In this document: in pieces, positions 63,385 to 64,000 of the stretch | How the letters are laid out: every line of letters begins with the position of its first letter | Position numbering within the stretch: the first letter of the stretch is position 1 | Source of the DNA: SHXR01 sp046160305 | Lineage (GTDB): Bacteria > Pseudomonadota > Gammaproteobacteria > Burkholderiales > SG8-39 | DNA length: 64,000 bases | NCBI GenBank assembly: GCA_046160305.1 | Contig: JBJXGX010000348.1 | Span: 28,433-92,432 of the forward strand | Direction of reading: 5' to 3' | Program-made: the position numbers and the translations under genes | The notes under the pieces: generated by a model | Told to the model about the DNA's origin: nothing | Databases searched by the model: none | The model's input: the letters and a program-made list of their open reading frames with translations, nothing else

Positions 63385-63721
63385 TCTACACTGCCCATAG
63401 GTTAGCTAGACCAGACTAACCGTACCTGCTTGGTCCACTGGCGTCAAGGTCGCGCCGAGCAAGCCACCGACGTTACGCGAGGCGATTCACCGCGTGGCCG
63501 GTCTGGGTGGTTTCCTCGGACGAAAAGGCGATGGCGAACCCGGCCCGCAAACGCTCCGGCTCGGCCCGCAGCGCCTCGATGACATCGCCGCCATGTGGTA
63601 GGTGATGACCGATGCGACACAGAAGGCGGTGTCCCGCGTTATCGATTCCGGGTAAAGATCAGGGCAGAGCCGGGGGATACTTACTTCTCGACCGAAGGCG
63701 GCGAGGCAAGTCATTGATTTT
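63385..63721. other. gap between VapBC and tRNA-Cys with a small coding remnant
   Basis: No complete gene was found in these 337 bases. On the minus strand about 63483-63600 reads like the tail of a protein (E-A-L-R-A-E-P-E-R-L-R-A-G-F-A-I-A-F) ending at a stop near 63481. It has no start and I do not recognise it, so it may be the end of a lost gene next to the tRNA. Confidence 0.4.
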
Positions 63722-63795
63722 TGGAGGCGGGGGTCGGAATCGAACCGGCGTACACGGCTTTGCAGGCCGCTGCATGACCACTCTGCCACCCCGCC
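63722..63795 (-). tRNA. tRNA-Cys (anticodon GCA)
   Basis: Reading the minus strand, the 74-base gene starts GGCGGGG and ends with CCCCGCC, one discriminator base and an encoded CCA. The anticodon loop reads CTGCAAA with anticodon GCA. T arm GGTTCGATTCC is standard. The variable loop is short. Confidence 0.95.
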
Positions 63796-63909
63796 ATGCA
63801 TGCGGCGCGCCAATACGCGCCGCCGAATGAGCCAAATCAAAAGCGGAAGGCGCTTCGTACCCGCGGAGATGCCCTCCCGCGACGAGCGAACCTTCCGCGC
63901 GCGAAAATC

Positions 63910-63985
63910 TGGAGCGGGAAATGAGTCTCGAACTCACGACCTCAACCTTGGCAAGGTTGCGCTCTACCAACTGAGCTATTCCCGC
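63910..63985 (-). tRNA. tRNA-Gly (anticodon GCC)
   Basis: The 76-base minus-strand gene starts GCGGGAA and ends with TTCCCGC, one discriminator base and CCA. Anticodon loop CTTGCCAA gives GCC. D arm AGCTCAGTTGGTAGAGC and T arm AGTTCGAGACT are normal. It precedes tRNA-Cys in the same direction, the common proteobacterial order downstream of pgsA. Confidence 0.95.
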
Positions 63986-64000
63986 AGCGAGGGCGGATTA

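Noticed and set aside
1..64000. CRISPR array, prophage or insertion sequence
   Set aside because: No regularly spaced repeat-spacer pattern, phage structural gene, integrase or transposase was found anywhere in the window.

Overview
The window looks like chromosome of a high-GC betaproteobacterium close to Burkholderiales. Three things suggest this: two Bug/TctC-type solute-binding proteins, the housekeeping orders guaB-guaA-tadA, ispF-ispD/mfd-serB and tRNA-Gly-tRNA-Cys, and a codon bias rich in G/C at third positions. The organism is inferred from content, not from a database search.

Layout. Positions 1-18100 are mostly housekeeping. They hold tadA (cut by the window edge), guaA and guaB, rnfH-ratA, smpB, ispF-ispD, mfd with a Sel1-repeat gene and serB, cysE, trmJ and suhB. 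A four-gene cassette (a small unknown gene plus an XRE/ImmA regulator-protease, divergent from an AbiEi/AbiEii toxin-antitoxin pair) sits between tadA and guaA. Positions 18100-54900 are an accessory catabolic region: two paralogous luciferase-like flavin oxidoreductases, an MFS exporter beside a dead TonB-dependent receptor, short-chain dehydrogenases, a LigAB-type extradiol dioxygenase, a glycosyltransferase, an AMP-forming ligase, two amidohydrolases, two Bug proteins, a TauD-like dioxygenase with a TauE/SafE permease, a PhnD-like binding protein with a hybrid histidine kinase, a Baeyer-Villiger-type monooxygenase, an aldo/keto reductase, a hydantoinase/oxoprolinase pair and a TRAP transporter. 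Positions 54900-61000 hold a HupE/UreJ-like protein, a Gld-like ABC exporter set and an exported MBL-fold lactonase. The end holds a frameshifted SDR, a sugar isomerase-like gene, a VapBC pair, tRNA-Cys and tRNA-Gly.

Main discovery. Two unrelated thiol-redox genes each carry an in-frame TGA exactly where the family has its catalytic cysteine. One is a two-domain AhpD/carboxymuconolactone-decarboxylase-like protein (TGA at 32355-32357, giving C-Y-Y-U with the AhpD-spaced Glu and His). The other is a glutaredoxin-DinB fusion (TGA at 41695-41693 on the minus strand, giving U-T-S-C) directly upstream of the monooxygenase. In both, the frame stays open through the rest of a full-length domain, and a small hairpin with G at the second loop position follows the TGA. 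The best reading is selenocysteine, so ordinary gene calling would truncate both genes. No selA, selB, selC or selD gene is in the window, so the decoding machinery remains to be shown.

Other structure includes two copies of a GGAGG-rich long inverted repeat (30328-30497 and 41814-41998), a nested palindrome mosaic (43133-43306), a HyuB protein fused to a zinc-ribbon tail like acetone carboxylase gamma, an SDR whose catalytic Tyr is Asn, and a permease that seems to start at CTG overlapping the upstream stop.
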